A stretch of 64,000 nt of DNA from Anaeromyxobacter sp. Fw109-5 (GTDB lineage Bacteria > Myxococcota > Myxococcia > Myxococcales > Anaeromyxobacteraceae), in the NCBI RefSeq assembly GCF_000017505.1, contig NC_009675.1:620001-684000 (forward strand). Reading direction: 5' to 3'. Under the pieces are notes generated by a model that was given only the letters and a program-made list of their open reading frames with translations, was not told the origin of the DNA and searched no databases. Below are positions 25,253-34,731 of this stretch, in pieces (positions within the stretch are counted from its first letter, which is position 1; every line of letters begins with the position of its first letter). The translations under genes were made by a program, and so were the position numbers.

Positions 25253-26500
25253 TCACGCGGGCCGCGGCACGAGCTTCAGCAGCGCGAGCGCGGCGAGGAG
25301 CGCCAGCGCGCCGGAGCCGGCGAACGCGACGGCGCTGCCCAGCGCGTCCCAGACGAAGCCGAAGGTCGTGCTCGCCGCGAGCGCCGCGAGCCCGACGAGC
25401 ATGTTGTAGACCCCGAACGCCTTGCCGGTGGCGTTCCCGGCGGCGAGCTCGGCCACCAGCGCGCGCTCCGCCCCCTCGACGAGGCCGTGGGAGATCCCGT
25501 ACACGGCGCCGAGGACGAAGAGCGCGGGCACGGTCTCGGCGAAGCCGATCGCGGACCACGCGACGGCGTAAACGGTCCAGCCGAGCGCCAGCGCGTCGCG
25601 CTTCCCGTACCGGTCGGCGAGCCGCCCGCCGGCGGTGGCGGTGGCGGCCTTCACCACGTGCAGGGCGAGCCAGAGGAGCGGGGCGAGGATGGGGGCGCCG
25701 CCGAGCCGCGCCAGCTTCACGAGGATGAAGGCGTCGGTCGCGTTCGCGAACGCGAACAGCCCGAGGGGCACGAGGGCGCGCCGCAGGGCGGGCGGGAGGC
25801 GCCCGTCCCGCCGCGCGCGCGGACGGGGCGCCGCGCGCCGCGGCTCGGGGGTGAGGGCGAGCGCGATCACCGCGAGGACGCCCGGCACCGCCGCCCAGAG
25901 GAAGACCGTGCGCAGCTGCTCCGCCGTCGCGGCCTGCGCGCCCCGCGCGCCGAGCGACCAGAGGATGCCGGCCCCGAGCAGCGTGCCGACGGCCGCGCCG
26001 GCGTGGTCCATGGCCCGGTGGAAGCCGTAGGCGCGCGCCCGGATCGAGGGCTCCGCCGCGGCCGCGATGAGCGCGTCGCGCGGGCTCGTGCGCACCCCCT
26101 TCCCGACGCGGTCGACCAGGCGGACGGCGAGCACGTGCCACGGGACGGCCGCGAAGGCGACGAGCGGCCGGGCCGCGGTGGAGAGCACGTAGCCGGCGAG
26201 GACCAGCGGCTTCAGCCGCGCGCGCCGGTCGGCGAGCAGGCCGGTCGCGTACTTGAGCGAGTTCGCGACGAGCTCCGCCGCCCCCTCCACGAGGCCGATG
26301 AACGTGTTCGAGGCGCCGAGCGTCGCGAGGAACGCCGGCAGCAGCGGGAAGATCGCCTCGCTCGAGGCGTCGGTGAGCAGGCTCACGAGGCCGAGGCCGA
26401 CCACCGCCCTCGGCAGGGCCGCGCTCGCCTTCGAGCCGGCCGGCGGCTCCGGCGCGGCGCGGGCGGCGACGGGGGCCTCGCCCTGCTCGCCCGCGCTCAC
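25253..26500 (-). CDS. MFS transporter, last gene of the efflux operon
   Basis: 415 aa with 12 helices. GLVSLLTDASSEAIFPLLPAFLATLG and the loop YATGLLADRRARLKP, then VDRVGKGVRTSPRDALIA, mark a distinctive MFS subgroup often found beside RND systems. The GTG at 26500 overlaps the TGA of the outer-membrane channel gene (GTGA), so I prefer it to a start 51 nt upstream. Translational coupling places it in the RND operon. Substrate unknown. Convergent with senB (6 nt). Confidence 0.85.
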   Translation of the reverse strand: MSAGEQGEAPVAARAAPEPPAGSKASAALPRAVVGLGLVSLLTDASSEAIFPLLPAFLATLGASNTFIGLVEGAAELVANSLKYATGLLADRRARLKPLVLAGYVLSTAARPLVAFAAVPWHVLAVRLVDRVGKGVRTSPRDALIAAAAEPSIRARAYGFHRAMDHAGAAVGTLLGAGILWSLGARGAQAATAEQLRTVFLWAAVPGVLAVIALALTPEPRRAAPRPRARRDGRLPPALRRALVPLGLFAFANATDAFILVKLARLGGAPILAPLLWLALHVVKAATATAGGRLADRYGKRDALALGWTVYAVAWSAIGFAETVPALFVLGAVYGISHGLVEGAERALVAELAAGNATGKAFGVYNMLVGLAALAASTTFGFVWDALGSAVAFAGSGALALLAALALLKLVPRPA

Positions 26501-27948
26501 GTGCCGCTCGTCGCGGTCTCCCCGCCGCTCGGGGCGGAGCGCTCGCGCCACCCTCCGCCGAGCGCCCGGTACAGGTCCACCAGGTTCACGAGGCGCGCGA
26601 GGCGCGACTGGATGAGGAGCTGCCGCGCCGCGAACAGCTCGCGCTGGGCATCGAGCACGCCGAGGTAGCTGTCCACGCCCTTGCGGTAGCGGAGCTCCGA
26701 CAGGTCGTACCGCCGCTGCTCCGCCTCGGTGCGCGCCCGCTGCGCCTCGAGCTGCTCGTCGAGCGCCGCCCGCGCCACGAGCGCGTCGGCCACCTCGCGG
26801 AACGCGCCCTGGATCGCGCGCTCGTACTGCGCCACCTCGATGGACTTCCGCAGGTGCGCGACGTCGAGGCTCGCCCGGAGCGCGCCGCCGGTGAAGAGCG
26901 GGAGGTTCACCCGCGGCGTGAAGCTCCAGGTCGTGGCGCCGGCGCCGAACAAGCCCGAGAGCTCGGGGCTCGACGTCCCGCCGAACGCGGTGAGCGAGAT
27001 GGAGGGGAAGAACGCCGCGCGCGCCGCTCCGATGCTGGCGTTGGCGGACCGGAGCGCGTGCTCGGCGGCGAGGATGTCGGGGCGCCGCCGCAGGACCTCG
27101 GACGGCACGCCGGGCGGGAGCTCGGCGAGGAGCGCCTGCGTCTCGAGCGGCTGGGGCGGAGGGAGCTCCGCCGGCAGGGCCTCCCCCACGAGCAGCACGA
27201 GCGCGTTCTGCGCCTGCGCCCGCAGCAGCAGCGCGCGGGACAGGTTGAAGCGAGAGGTCTGGACCTGGGCCTCGGCGATGCGCAGGTCGAGCTCGGAGGT
27301 CTTGCCCGCCTCGAAGGTGCGCCGGGTGAGGGCGAGCGCCGACTCCACCGTCTCGAGCGTCTGGCGCGCGAGCGCGACCTGGTCGTCGAGGGCGCGCGCG
27401 GAGAGGTACTGGGTCGCGACCTCCGCCACGAGCGAGAGGTGCGCGGCGCGCCGCGCCTCCTCGGTCGCGAGGTACCGCTCGAGGGCCGCCGCCGACAGGC
27501 TGCGCACGCGGCCGAAGAGGTCCAGCTCGAACGCGGCGACCCCCACCCCCACGGTGTAGCCGGTGGTGGTCTGGGCCTCGCCCGTGGGGCTCAGGTCCTC
27601 GCCGAGGTGCTGGCGCGTGACGCTGGCGGACGCTCCGACCGCGGGGAGCAGCTCCGCCCGCTGGATCCGGTGCTGCGCCCGGGCGAGCTCCACGTTCAGC
27701 GCGGCCACGCGGAGGTCGCGGTTGTTCTCGAGCGCGAGCGCCACCAGGGCGCGCAGCCGCTCGTCCCCGAACACGTCGCGCCAGCCGAGGTCGGCCGCGG
27801 CGGGACCCGCGGCGGCCGGGGTCGAGCCTGCCTCCCAGGCCTCCGCGACCGGGGCCGGCGGGCGCTGGTAGCGCGGCGCCAGCGTGCAGCCCGCCAGGAG
27901 GACGGCGGCGGCGCCGAGCGCGGCGCGCGCGTGCGGGGCGCTACGCAT
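26497..27948 (-). CDS. RND efflux outer-membrane channel lipoprotein (OprM/NodT family)
   Basis: 483 aa. Lipoprotein signal with Cys21 (LLAGC), mature start TLAPRYQRP as in OprM. Two OEP repeats follow, with [14 protein letters not shown] and [21 protein letters not shown] segments. Trimers form the exit duct of tripartite pumps. The start overlaps the pump gene's stop by 8 nt, and the stop overlaps the following MFS gene. Confidence 0.92.
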   Translation of the reverse strand: MRSAPHARAALGAAAVLLAGCTLAPRYQRPPAPVAEAWEAGSTPAAAGPAAADLGWRDVFGDERLRALVALALENNRDLRVAALNVELARAQHRIQRAELLPAVGASASVTRQHLGEDLSPTGEAQTTTGYTVGVGVAAFELDLFGRVRSLSAAALERYLATEEARRAAHLSLVAEVATQYLSARALDDQVALARQTLETVESALALTRRTFEAGKTSELDLRIAEAQVQTSRFNLSRALLLRAQAQNALVLLVGEALPAELPPPQPLETQALLAELPPGVPSEVLRRRPDILAAEHALRSANASIGAARAAFFPSISLTAFGGTSSPELSGLFGAGATTWSFTPRVNLPLFTGGALRASLDVAHLRKSIEVAQYERAIQGAFREVADALVARAALDEQLEAQRARTEAEQRRYDLSELRYRKGVDSYLGVLDAQRELFAARQLLIQSRLARLVNLVDLYRALGGGWRERSAPSGGETATSGT

Positions 27949-30900
27949 GGGCCGCGTCCTCCCTGACGTCCTCGGCGCCGGACGCGTCCTCGGGCGGCAC
28001 CCCGGCCGGCGCGGGCGCCCTGCGCGCGATGAGCACGAAGAACAGCGGCACGAAGAGGATCGCGAGCGCGGTCGCGGAGAGCATGCCGCCGATCACCGCG
28101 AACCCGATGGCGTTCTGGCTCCCGGCGCCGGCGCCGCTCGCGAGCGCGAGCGGCAGCACGCCCAGGACGAACGCCAGCGACGTCATGAGGATGGGCCGGA
28201 GCCGCATGCGCGCCGCCTCGAGCGCCGCCGCCGGGGCGGATCTGCCGCGATCGTGCAGCTCGCGCGCGAACTCGACGATGAGGATGGCGTTCTTGGCGGA
28301 GAGGCCCACCGTCGTGAGCAGGCCCACCTGGAAGTACACGTCGTTCGGGAGGCCGCGCAGGCTGGACGCGATCACCGCCCCGATCACGCCGAGCGGCACG
28401 GCCAGCAGGACGGACACCGGGATGGACCAGCTCTCGTACAGCGCGGCGAGGCAGAGGAAGACCACGAGGATGGAGAGCGCGTAGAGCGCCGGCGCGTTCG
28501 CGCCCGAGAGCCGCTCCTCGTAGGAGAGCCCGGACCAGTCCGCCGCGACGCCGCTCGGGAGCTGGCCGACGATCTCCTCGAGCGCCGCCATCGCCTCGCC
28601 CGAGGAGTGGCCCGGCGCCGGCTCGCCCTGGATGGCGACGGCGGGGAGCCCGTTGAACCGCTCGAGCTTGGGGGACCCCATGGTCCAGCTCCCGGTGGCG
28701 AACGCGGAGAAGGGGACCATCTCGCCCCCGCGCTGGCGGACGTACCAGCGGCCCACGTCCTCGGGGTGCATCCGGAAGGGCGCGTCGGCCTGCAGGTAGA
28801 CGCGCTTCGTGCGCCCCTTGTCGATGAAGTCGTTCACGTAGCTGACGCCCCACGTCGAGGCGATCGTCGCGTTCACGTCGGCGAGCGAGATGCCCAGGGC
28901 GGCGGCCTTCTGCTGGTCGACGTCGATCTTGAACTGCGCGGTGTCCTCCAGCCCCGCGGGGCGCACCTTCGCGAGCCGGGGGTCCTTCTGCGCGAGCCCG
29001 AGGAGCTGGTTCCGCGCGTCCATGAGCGCGTCGTGCCCGAGGCCCGCGCGATCCTGGAGCTGGAGCTCGAAGCCGTTCGCGTTCCCGAGCTCGCTCACGG
29101 CGGGCGGGGTGAACACGAACACGTTCGCCTCCTTCAGGGTCGAGAAGGCGCGCATCGCCCGCGCCGCCATCGCGTCCGCCTTGAGGTGCTTCCCCTCGCG
29201 CTCGTCCCAGGGCTTGAGCCGGATGAAGGCGACGCCCGTGTTCTGGCCGCGCGCGCTGAAGCTGAACCCGGCGATGGACATCACCGACTCGACCGAGTCC
29301 TTCTCCTCGGTGAGCAGGTGGTTCGAGACCTTCTCGAGCACCTCGCGCGTGCTCTGCAGCGTGCTGCCGGGCGGCAGGAGGATCTGGGCGAACGCGGTGC
29401 CCTGATCCTCGGCCGGCAGGAAGCCCGTGGGCATGCGCGCGAAGAGCCCGGCGAGCGCGGCCACGATCACGCCGTAGGCGATCAGCGCCCGGACGCGCCG
29501 GCGCATGAGGAACCCGACCACGCGCCCGTAGCGCCCCGCGCCCCGGTCGTAGAGGCGATTGAACGCGCCGAAGAAGCCGCCGCGCGCGAGGCCGTGCCCG
29601 CGCTCGACCGGCTTCAGCAGCGTGGCGCACAGCGCCGGCGTCAGCGTCAGGGCCACGAGCACGGACAGCGCCATCGAGGCGACGATGGTGATGGAGAACT
29701 GCCGGTAGATGACGCCGACGGAGCCTCCGAAGAAGGCCATGGGCACGAAGACGGCCGAGAGCACGAGCGCGATGCCGACGAGCGCCCCGGTGATCTGGCT
29801 CATCGACTTGCGCGTGGCGGACTTGGGCCGCAGCCCCTCCTCGCTCATCACGCGCTCGACGTTCTCGACCACCACGATGGCGTCGTCGACCAGCAGGCCG
29901 ATGGCGAGCACCAGCCCGAACATGGTCAGCGTGTTGATGCTGAACCCCGCCGCGGCGAGCACGCCGAAGGTGCCGAGCAGCACCACCGGCACGGCGATGG
30001 TCGGGATGAGCGTCGCGCGGAAGTTCTGCAGGAAGAGGTACATCACGAGGAAGACGAGGACGATCGCCTCCGCGAGCGTGATCACGACCTCCTCGATCGA
30101 GAGCCGCACGAACGGCGACGTGTCGACGGGATAGACGGCCTTCAGGCCGGGCGGGAAGAACTTCGAGAGCTCGTCCATGCGCGCCCGCACCGCGCCGGCG
30201 GTGTCGAGCGCGTTCGCGCCCGCGGCGAGCCGGACGCCGATGCCGCTCGACGGGCGCCCGTTGAAGAAGGTCTCGATCTCCGAGCTCTCGCCGGCGAGCT
30301 CGACGCGCGCGACGTCTCCGAGCCGGACCTGCGAGCCGTCGGGGTTCACGCGCAGGAGAATGTTCCTGAACTCCTCCGCGGTCTGGAGGCGCGTCTGCGC
30401 GGTGATGGTGGCCGTGAGGCGCTGCCCCTCGACGGCCGGGAGGCCCCCGAGCTGACCGCCGGAGACCTGGGCGTTCTGCGACTGGACGGCGCTCGACACG
30501 TCGAGCGGCGTCAGCCGGAAGCTCGTGAGGCGGTCGGGATCGAGCCAGATGCGCATGGCGTACTGCGAGCCGAAGGTCTGGACCTCGCCGACGCCGTTGA
30601 CCCGGCTGATCTGATCCTGGATCGAGGCGTAGGCGTAGTCCGAGATGTCGTTGCGGGTCATCGACCCGTCCTCGGAGACCAGGCCGATGATGAGCAGGAA
30701 GCTGGCCGCCGACTTCACCACCCGCACGCCCTGCCGCTGGACGTCCTGCGGGAGCTGCGGCATCGCGAGCTGGAGCTTGTTCTGGACCTGCACCTGCGCG
30801 ATGTCGGGGTTCGTGCCGGCCTCGAACGTCAGCGTCAGCTGCGCGTTGCCGGACGAGTCGCTCGACGACGACATGTACCGCAGCCCGTCGAGGCCGGTCA

Positions 30901-31105
30901 TCCGCTGCTCGATCACCTGCGTGACCGTGTCCTCGAGCGTCTTCGCGGACGCGCCGGGGTAGCTCGCGATGACGCTCACCGTCGGCGGCGCGATGGCGGG
31001 GTACTGCGAGACGGGCAGGGTGAGGATCGAGAGGGCGCCGGCCAGCATCACGATGATGGCGACGACCCACGCGAAGATCGGACGATCGATGAAGAACTGG
31101 GCCAC
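27941..31105 (-). CDS. RND multidrug efflux pump, HAE1 (AcrB/MexB-like) inner-membrane subunit
   Basis: 1054 aa, the normal size. Starts [23 protein letters not shown] at a GTG preceded by AGGAGCAC. Helix 4 carries the proton-relay Asp pair in [15 protein letters not shown], and the C-terminal half repeats the fold ([19 protein letters not shown]). The pump exports hydrophobic drugs using the proton gradient. It lies 29 nt after the adaptor gene and overlaps the channel gene. The promoter upstream of the adaptor carries a TetR-type operator. Confidence 0.95.
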   Translation of the reverse strand: MAQFFIDRPIFAWVVAIIVMLAGALSILTLPVSQYPAIAPPTVSVIASYPGASAKTLEDTVTQVIEQRMTGLDGLRYMSSSSDSSGNAQLTLTFEAGTNPDIAQVQVQNKLQLAMPQLPQDVQRQGVRVVKSAASFLLIIGLVSEDGSMTRNDISDYAYASIQDQISRVNGVGEVQTFGSQYAMRIWLDPDRLTSFRLTPLDVSSAVQSQNAQVSGGQLGGLPAVEGQRLTATITAQTRLQTAEEFRNILLRVNPDGSQVRLGDVARVELAGESSEIETFFNGRPSSGIGVRLAAGANALDTAGAVRARMDELSKFFPPGLKAVYPVDTSPFVRLSIEEVVITLAEAIVLVFLVMYLFLQNFRATLIPTIAVPVVLLGTFGVLAAAGFSINTLTMFGLVLAIGLLVDDAIVVVENVERVMSEEGLRPKSATRKSMSQITGALVGIALVLSAVFVPMAFFGGSVGVIYRQFSITIVASMALSVLVALTLTPALCATLLKPVERGHGLARGGFFGAFNRLYDRGAGRYGRVVGFLMRRRVRALIAYGVIVAALAGLFARMPTGFLPAEDQGTAFAQILLPPGSTLQSTREVLEKVSNHLLTEEKDSVESVMSIAGFSFSARGQNTGVAFIRLKPWDEREGKHLKADAMAARAMRAFSTLKEANVFVFTPPAVSELGNANGFELQLQDRAGLGHDALMDARNQLLGLAQKDPRLAKVRPAGLEDTAQFKIDVDQQKAAALGISLADVNATIASTWGVSYVNDFIDKGRTKRVYLQADAPFRMHPEDVGRWYVRQRGGEMVPFSAFATGSWTMGSPKLERFNGLPAVAIQGEPAPGHSSGEAMAALEEIVGQLPSGVAADWSGLSYEERLSGANAPALYALSILVVFLCLAALYESWSIPVSVLLAVPLGVIGAVIASSLRGLPNDVYFQVGLLTTVGLSAKNAILIVEFARELHDRGRSAPAAALEAARMRLRPILMTSLAFVLGVLPLALASGAGAGSQNAIGFAVIGGMLSATALAILFVPLFFVLIARRAPAPAGVPPEDASGAEDVREDAAHA

Positions 31106-31134
31106 GGGTGCTCCTGATGCGGCGGGATCGGCGC

Positions 31135-32280
31135 TCAGCGGACGGCGTGCTTCGGGCCGGCCACCGGGACGGGCTTCACCTCCGCGCCGGGCCGGACCTT
31201 CTGCAGCCCCTCCACGATCACCTGCTCCCCGCGGGAGAGCCCGGAGGTCACGAGCCAGGCGTCGCCGATGGCGCGATCCGTGACGAGCTGCCGGCGCTCG
31301 ACCTTCCGCTCCGCGTTGACCACGAGCGCGGTGGGCTGCCCCTTCTGGTCGCGCGCGACCGCCTGCTGCGGCACGAGCAGGGCCTCCGGGTTCACCCCCT
31401 CCTGCAGCCGCGCGCGCACGAACATGCCCGGCAGGAGCTCGCCGCGCGGGTTCGGGAACAGCGCGCGCAGCCCGATCGAGCCCGTGCTCGGATCGACCGT
31501 GACGTCCGCGAACTGCAGCGTCCCGTCCAGCCCGTAGGGCCGGCCGTCCTCGAGCACGAGCTGCACCTTCGCCTGCCCCTGGCCGGCGCGCTGCAGCTTG
31601 CCCTCGGCGTGGTCGCGCCGCAGCCGCAGCGCCTCGGTGCTCGACTGCGTGAGATCCACGTAGACGGGGTCGAGCTGCTGCACGGTCGCGAGCAGCGTCG
31701 CCTGGCCCTGCTGGACGTAGGCGCCCTCCGTCACCGCGGAGCGGCCGATGCGCCCGGTGAGCGGAGAGGTGACGGTGGTGTAGCCCAGGTTGATCCGCGC
31801 GGTCTGCACGGCGGCGCGCCCGGCCGCGACGTCCGCCTCCGCCGCCTTCAGCGCGGCCACCGCGTCGTCGGCCTCCTGCTTGCTCACCGCGTTCTCGGCG
31901 ACGAGCTCGGTGTACCGCTGCGCCTGCATCCGGGCCGACGCGACCCTCGCCTCGGCGCGGGCGAGCTGCGCCTTCGCTCCCTCCAGCGACGCCTGGTACT
32001 GCGCAGGATCGATGACGAAGAGGGGCTGCCCGGCCTTGACGTCGGCGCCCTCGGTGAAGAGCCGCTTCTGGACGATCCCGTTGACGCGGGCCCGCACCTC
32101 CGCCACGCGGAACGCGGACGTGCGGCCCGGCAGCTCCTTCGTGAGCGTCACCGACGTGGGCGCGAGCGTCACGACGCCGACCTCCACCGGGCCGCCGGAC
32201 GCCTTGGCCCCGGACTTCTGGCCACACGCGGAGAGGAGCGCCAGCCCGAGTACGAGGGAGGTCGAGAGGTGTGTGCTCAT
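31135..32280 (-). CDS. RND efflux membrane-fusion protein (AcrA/MexA-like)
   Basis: 381 aa. Lipoprotein signal with Cys19 (LLSAC), N-terminal lipoyl half-motif [13 protein letters not shown], a long coiled hairpin (residues ~95-160, rich in Ala/Glu/Arg), then the second lipoyl half [11 protein letters not shown] and beta-barrel region. It links pump and outer-membrane channel. First gene of the four-gene operon; the divergent tetR starts 95 nt away. Confidence 0.93.
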   Translation of the reverse strand: MSTHLSTSLVLGLALLSACGQKSGAKASGGPVEVGVVTLAPTSVTLTKELPGRTSAFRVAEVRARVNGIVQKRLFTEGADVKAGQPLFVIDPAQYQASLEGAKAQLARAEARVASARMQAQRYTELVAENAVSKQEADDAVAALKAAEADVAAGRAAVQTARINLGYTTVTSPLTGRIGRSAVTEGAYVQQGQATLLATVQQLDPVYVDLTQSSTEALRLRRDHAEGKLQRAGQGQAKVQLVLEDGRPYGLDGTLQFADVTVDPSTGSIGLRALFPNPRGELLPGMFVRARLQEGVNPEALLVPQQAVARDQKGQPTALVVNAERKVERRQLVTDRAIGDAWLVTSGLSRGEQVIVEGLQKVRPGAEVKPVPVAGPKHAVR

Positions 32281-32343
32281 TCGCGCCTTTTCTTAGGAGA
32301 GGATGGGGGGTGCGGCTGGCTCGCGCACGCCCGGGCTTGACGG

Positions 32344-32372
32344 ACCATACTGAACGGTTCAGTCTAGGTCAA
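32344..32372 (-). promoter_or_regulatory. Promoter of the efflux operon with embedded TetR operator
   Basis: On the minus strand TTGACC (32372-32367), exactly 17 nt, then TATGGT (32349-32344) form a near-consensus promoter about 64 nt from the adaptor start. The spacer contains the perfect palindrome ACTGAAC-G-GTTCAGT (32349-32363), a typical TetR-family site that would block polymerase when bound. A TTGACG at 32337-32342 faces the other way and may be the -35 of tetR. Confidence 0.8.
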
Positions 32373-32374
32373 TC

Positions 32375-33004
32375 GTGAGTGACCGCGCCGACGTGGGCGA
32401 ACCCGAAGCGGTACCGGCCAAGCGCCGCCAGATCCTGGTCGGCGCACGGCGGACGTTCGGAGAGCTGGGCTTCGAGCGGGCGAGCGTCGATCTGATCGCC
32501 GCCCGGGCGGGCGTGTCGAAGGCGACCGTCTACCACCACTTCGAGGACAAGCAGGCGCTGTTCGTCGCCTGCGCCCTCGAGGAGGCGGAGGCCATGCGCG
32601 CCGGGCTTCGCGCCTGCCTCGACCAGCCCGCCGGCGACGTCGAGCAGGGGCTGCAGCGCATCGGCGAGAAGGTGATGCGGGTGCTGCTCTCGCCCGCCGT
32701 CGTGGGCCTCCACCGCCACGCCATCGCGGAGGCGGGGCGCTTCCCGGAGGTCGGCCGGACCATCTTCGATCGCGGTCCCCGCCTCACCCAGGAGCTCATC
32801 GCCGCGCACCTCGAGCGGTGGGATCGGAGCGGCGCCCTCCGCATCGACGACCCGCGCTCCGCGGCCGTGCAGTTCGTGGCCCTCTGCCAGGGCGACCTCC
32901 TCGCCCGCGCGCGCCTCGCCATGCTCGAGTACCCGGCCGACGAGCAGGTGCGCGAGACGGTGAGCCGCGCGGTGCGGACGTTCGTGCGCGCCTACCGGCC
33001 CTGA
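32375..33004 (+). CDS. TetR-family repressor of the efflux operon
   Basis: 209 aa. N-terminal helix-turn-helix with AARRTFGELGFERASVDLIAARAGVSKATVYHHFEDKQALF, the canonical TetR DNA-binding domain (residues ~18-62). The C-terminal ligand domain resembles the AcrR-type TetR_C branch. GTG 32375 begins 12 nt after the operator palindrome with no ribosome site, so its mRNA is probably leaderless and autoregulated. By position it represses the divergent pump operon and is released by a pump substrate. Confidence 0.9.
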   Translation: MSDRADVGEPEAVPAKRRQILVGARRTFGELGFERASVDLIAARAGVSKATVYHHFEDKQALFVACALEEAEAMRAGLRACLDQPAGDVEQGLQRIGEKVMRVLLSPAVVGLHRHAIAEAGRFPEVGRTIFDRGPRLTQELIAAHLERWDRSGALRIDDPRSAAVQFVALCQGDLLARARLAMLEYPADEQVRETVSRAVRTFVRAYRP

Positions 33005-33061
33005 GAGGGCTGTCCAGGGCTCTCCCGCCGCCGGGTGAACGTTCCGCGAGCGACGGCCGCC

Positions 33062-34036
33062 TCAGGCGCCCGACGAGGTCGCGGCGGGAGCCGCCCCGCC
33101 ATTCGCGCGGCGCACGCCCGCGCCGGCGCGGCCCAGGCGCTCCCGGTCGCGTCGACCCTTCGTGAACCGTCGCCGGAGCGAGCGCACGACGCGCTCCTCC
33201 CGCCAGCGCTCGAGCTCTTCGGCCAGGGCGCGCCGCTGGCGGGCCCGGTCGTGGCGGAGCCACGCGAGCAGCGTCCGCGCCTCGCGCCGCTCGCGCCTGG
33301 CGCCGTCCCGCAGCAGCGCCGAGAGCCGCGCGATGCGCACGTCGCAGTCGTGCAGCGTCCCGAGCCTCTCCTGGAGCGGCGCGAGCGCCTCGACCACGCG
33401 CTCCGCGCCGGCGGGGAAGCCCGGCCGTGCGACCTCCGCCACGTACCTGAGCTTCTTCGCGGCGATCCGCAGCCGGTGGGCGGTGCGGGGGTTGGGCGCC
33501 TTCCGCGCCGCCGCGAGTCGCCGCTTCAGGGTGCGCAGGCGGTCCTTCACCTCGCGCGCGATGCGCCTCCCCCCGAGGCGACCCTTCCCAGGCGCGGCGG
33601 AGGCGGCGCGCTCGATCTCGGGCGCGACGGCGGCGTCGAAGGCGCGGACCGCGCGGCGCAGCCGCTTCACCGCGCGCGGCAAGCCCGCCTCCGCCCACCG
33701 GACGAGCGCGCGGGTGCCGCCGTCCGCGCCGCGCTCCAGGAGCCAGGCCCGCTGCACCTGCGGGTCGCGGACGTCGCCGAGCGCGTCCTGCAGCGCCTTC
33801 ACCTCGTCCTCGAGGTCCGCGAGGTCTCCGCGCCCGAAGAGCGCCATCGCGGCGCGCAGCCGCCGCGCCGCGACGCGCATGTCGTGCACGGCCTCCACGT
33901 CGGGCTCGCCCTCGTCGACCGAGACCGCGGCCTCGTACTGGCGGACGTCCTCGAGGCGGCTGCGGACGAGGAGCGGCGCCGCGACCGAGACGGGCGTGTC
34001 GGGCGCGAGCCCGGGGACTTCGGCCGGCTTCGCCAA
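33062..34036 (-). CDS. CHAD-domain protein
   Basis: 324 aa, all-helical and very basic. The CHAD hallmark VEAVHDMRVAARRLRAAMALFG (residues ~52-73) with conserved His and Arg is clear, and a second copy-like segment TAHRLRIAAKKLRYVAEVA lies in the C-terminal half. CHAD domains bind inorganic polyphosphate along a basic groove. The TTG at 34036 is chosen because GGGGGATA lies just upstream and the pyrophosphatase gene stops 2 nt earlier, making a two-gene operon. The divergent ppk1 supports a role on polyphosphate granules. Confidence 0.85.
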   Translation of the reverse strand: MAKPAEVPGLAPDTPVSVAAPLLVRSRLEDVRQYEAAVSVDEGEPDVEAVHDMRVAARRLRAAMALFGRGDLADLEDEVKALQDALGDVRDPQVQRAWLLERGADGGTRALVRWAEAGLPRAVKRLRRAVRAFDAAVAPEIERAASAAPGKGRLGGRRIAREVKDRLRTLKRRLAAARKAPNPRTAHRLRIAAKKLRYVAEVARPGFPAGAERVVEALAPLQERLGTLHDCDVRIARLSALLRDGARRERREARTLLAWLRHDRARQRRALAEELERWREERVVRSLRRRFTKGRRDRERLGRAGAGVRRANGGAAPAATSSGA

Positions 34037-34038
34037 GG

Positions 34039-34542
34039 CTATCCCCCGAGCAGCCGCTCCGCCGCCTCGGGGCCGCGCCACCCGAGGACGCGGGGATCCT
34101 TCGGCTCGAAGAACACCGACGAGGTGAAGAAGTGCTCGATCTCCTCGAGCACGCGGCGGTCGAGGTCCGCGTGCGTGTGCAGCCCCGCGCCCCGGGGGTT
34201 CGCGAGCGGAAGCGCCAGGATCCGATCGTTCCGCTCGCGCCCGCCGCCCTTCGCGTCCTGCTCCAGCTCCAGGACCCCGAGCGCGCGGCAGCGGATCACC
34301 ACGCCCGGGTAGCTCGCCACCTCCCAGTAGACGAGGGCGTCGACCGGGTCGCCGTCGGCCGCCTTCGTCCCCGGGACGAATCCCCAGTCGTAGGGGTAGG
34401 CGAACCCGAGCGGGAGCGGGCGGTGAGCGAACATGACGTCGAGCGCGGGGTCGTGCTTCAGCTTCACGGTCGCGCCGCGCGGCGCCTCGACCACGACGTG
34501 GAAGCCGCCCGCCGTGCGCGCCCGGACGGAGGAGATGGGCAT
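34039..34542 (-). CDS. ppa: Inorganic pyrophosphatase (class I, soluble)
   Basis: 167 aa. The signature ADGDPVDALVYW holds the Asp triad (D-x-D-P-x-D) that binds catalytic Mg, and YPYDWGFVPGT is the family's preceding strand. The glutamate normally found in the KYE segment appears replaced (KLKHD), so the active site may be slightly divergent. The enzyme hydrolyses PPi to two phosphates. ATG 34542 (MPISSV) is preferred; an in-frame start 90 nt upstream would add a basic tail. Operon with the CHAD gene. Confidence 0.85.
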   Translation of the reverse strand: MPISSVRARTAGGFHVVVEAPRGATVKLKHDPALDVMFAHRPLPLGFAYPYDWGFVPGTKAADGDPVDALVYWEVASYPGVVIRCRALGVLELEQDAKGGGRERNDRILALPLANPRGAGLHTHADLDRRVLEEIEHFFTSSVFFEPKDPRVLGWRGPEAAERLLGG

Positions 34543-34639
34543 GCCTCGAATGTGCGACTCGCCGCGCCCGCGCGCCATGGAGGCGAGGGCGCGCCTCGCT
34601 ACACGTCCGAGGTGCCGGACGGCCTGCGACATCGCGCGC

Positions 34640-34660
34640 CGTCACGCGTTCGTCACCGCG
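34640..34660. promoter_or_regulatory. PHO-box-like direct repeat between ppa and ppk1
   Basis: CGTCAC at 34640-34645 and again at 34651-34656, exactly 11 bp apart. PHO boxes bound by PhoB are 11-bp direct repeats of CTGTCAT-like half-sites; here the TGTCA core reads CGTCA. It lies ~98 nt upstream of ppa and ~72 nt upstream of ppk1. Confidence 0.4.
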
Positions 34661-34731
34661 CCGGGGCGTGCACTCCGAAGGCGGGGGCGCTAGGCTCCGC
34701 CATCGAGTCGAGAGGTCGTCGCGGAGGTCCG

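Noticed and set aside
33005-33061. GAGAG/CTCTC pairing between tetR and the CHAD gene as a terminator
   Set aside because: Only 5 bp of stem around a 12-nt loop; too weak to call.
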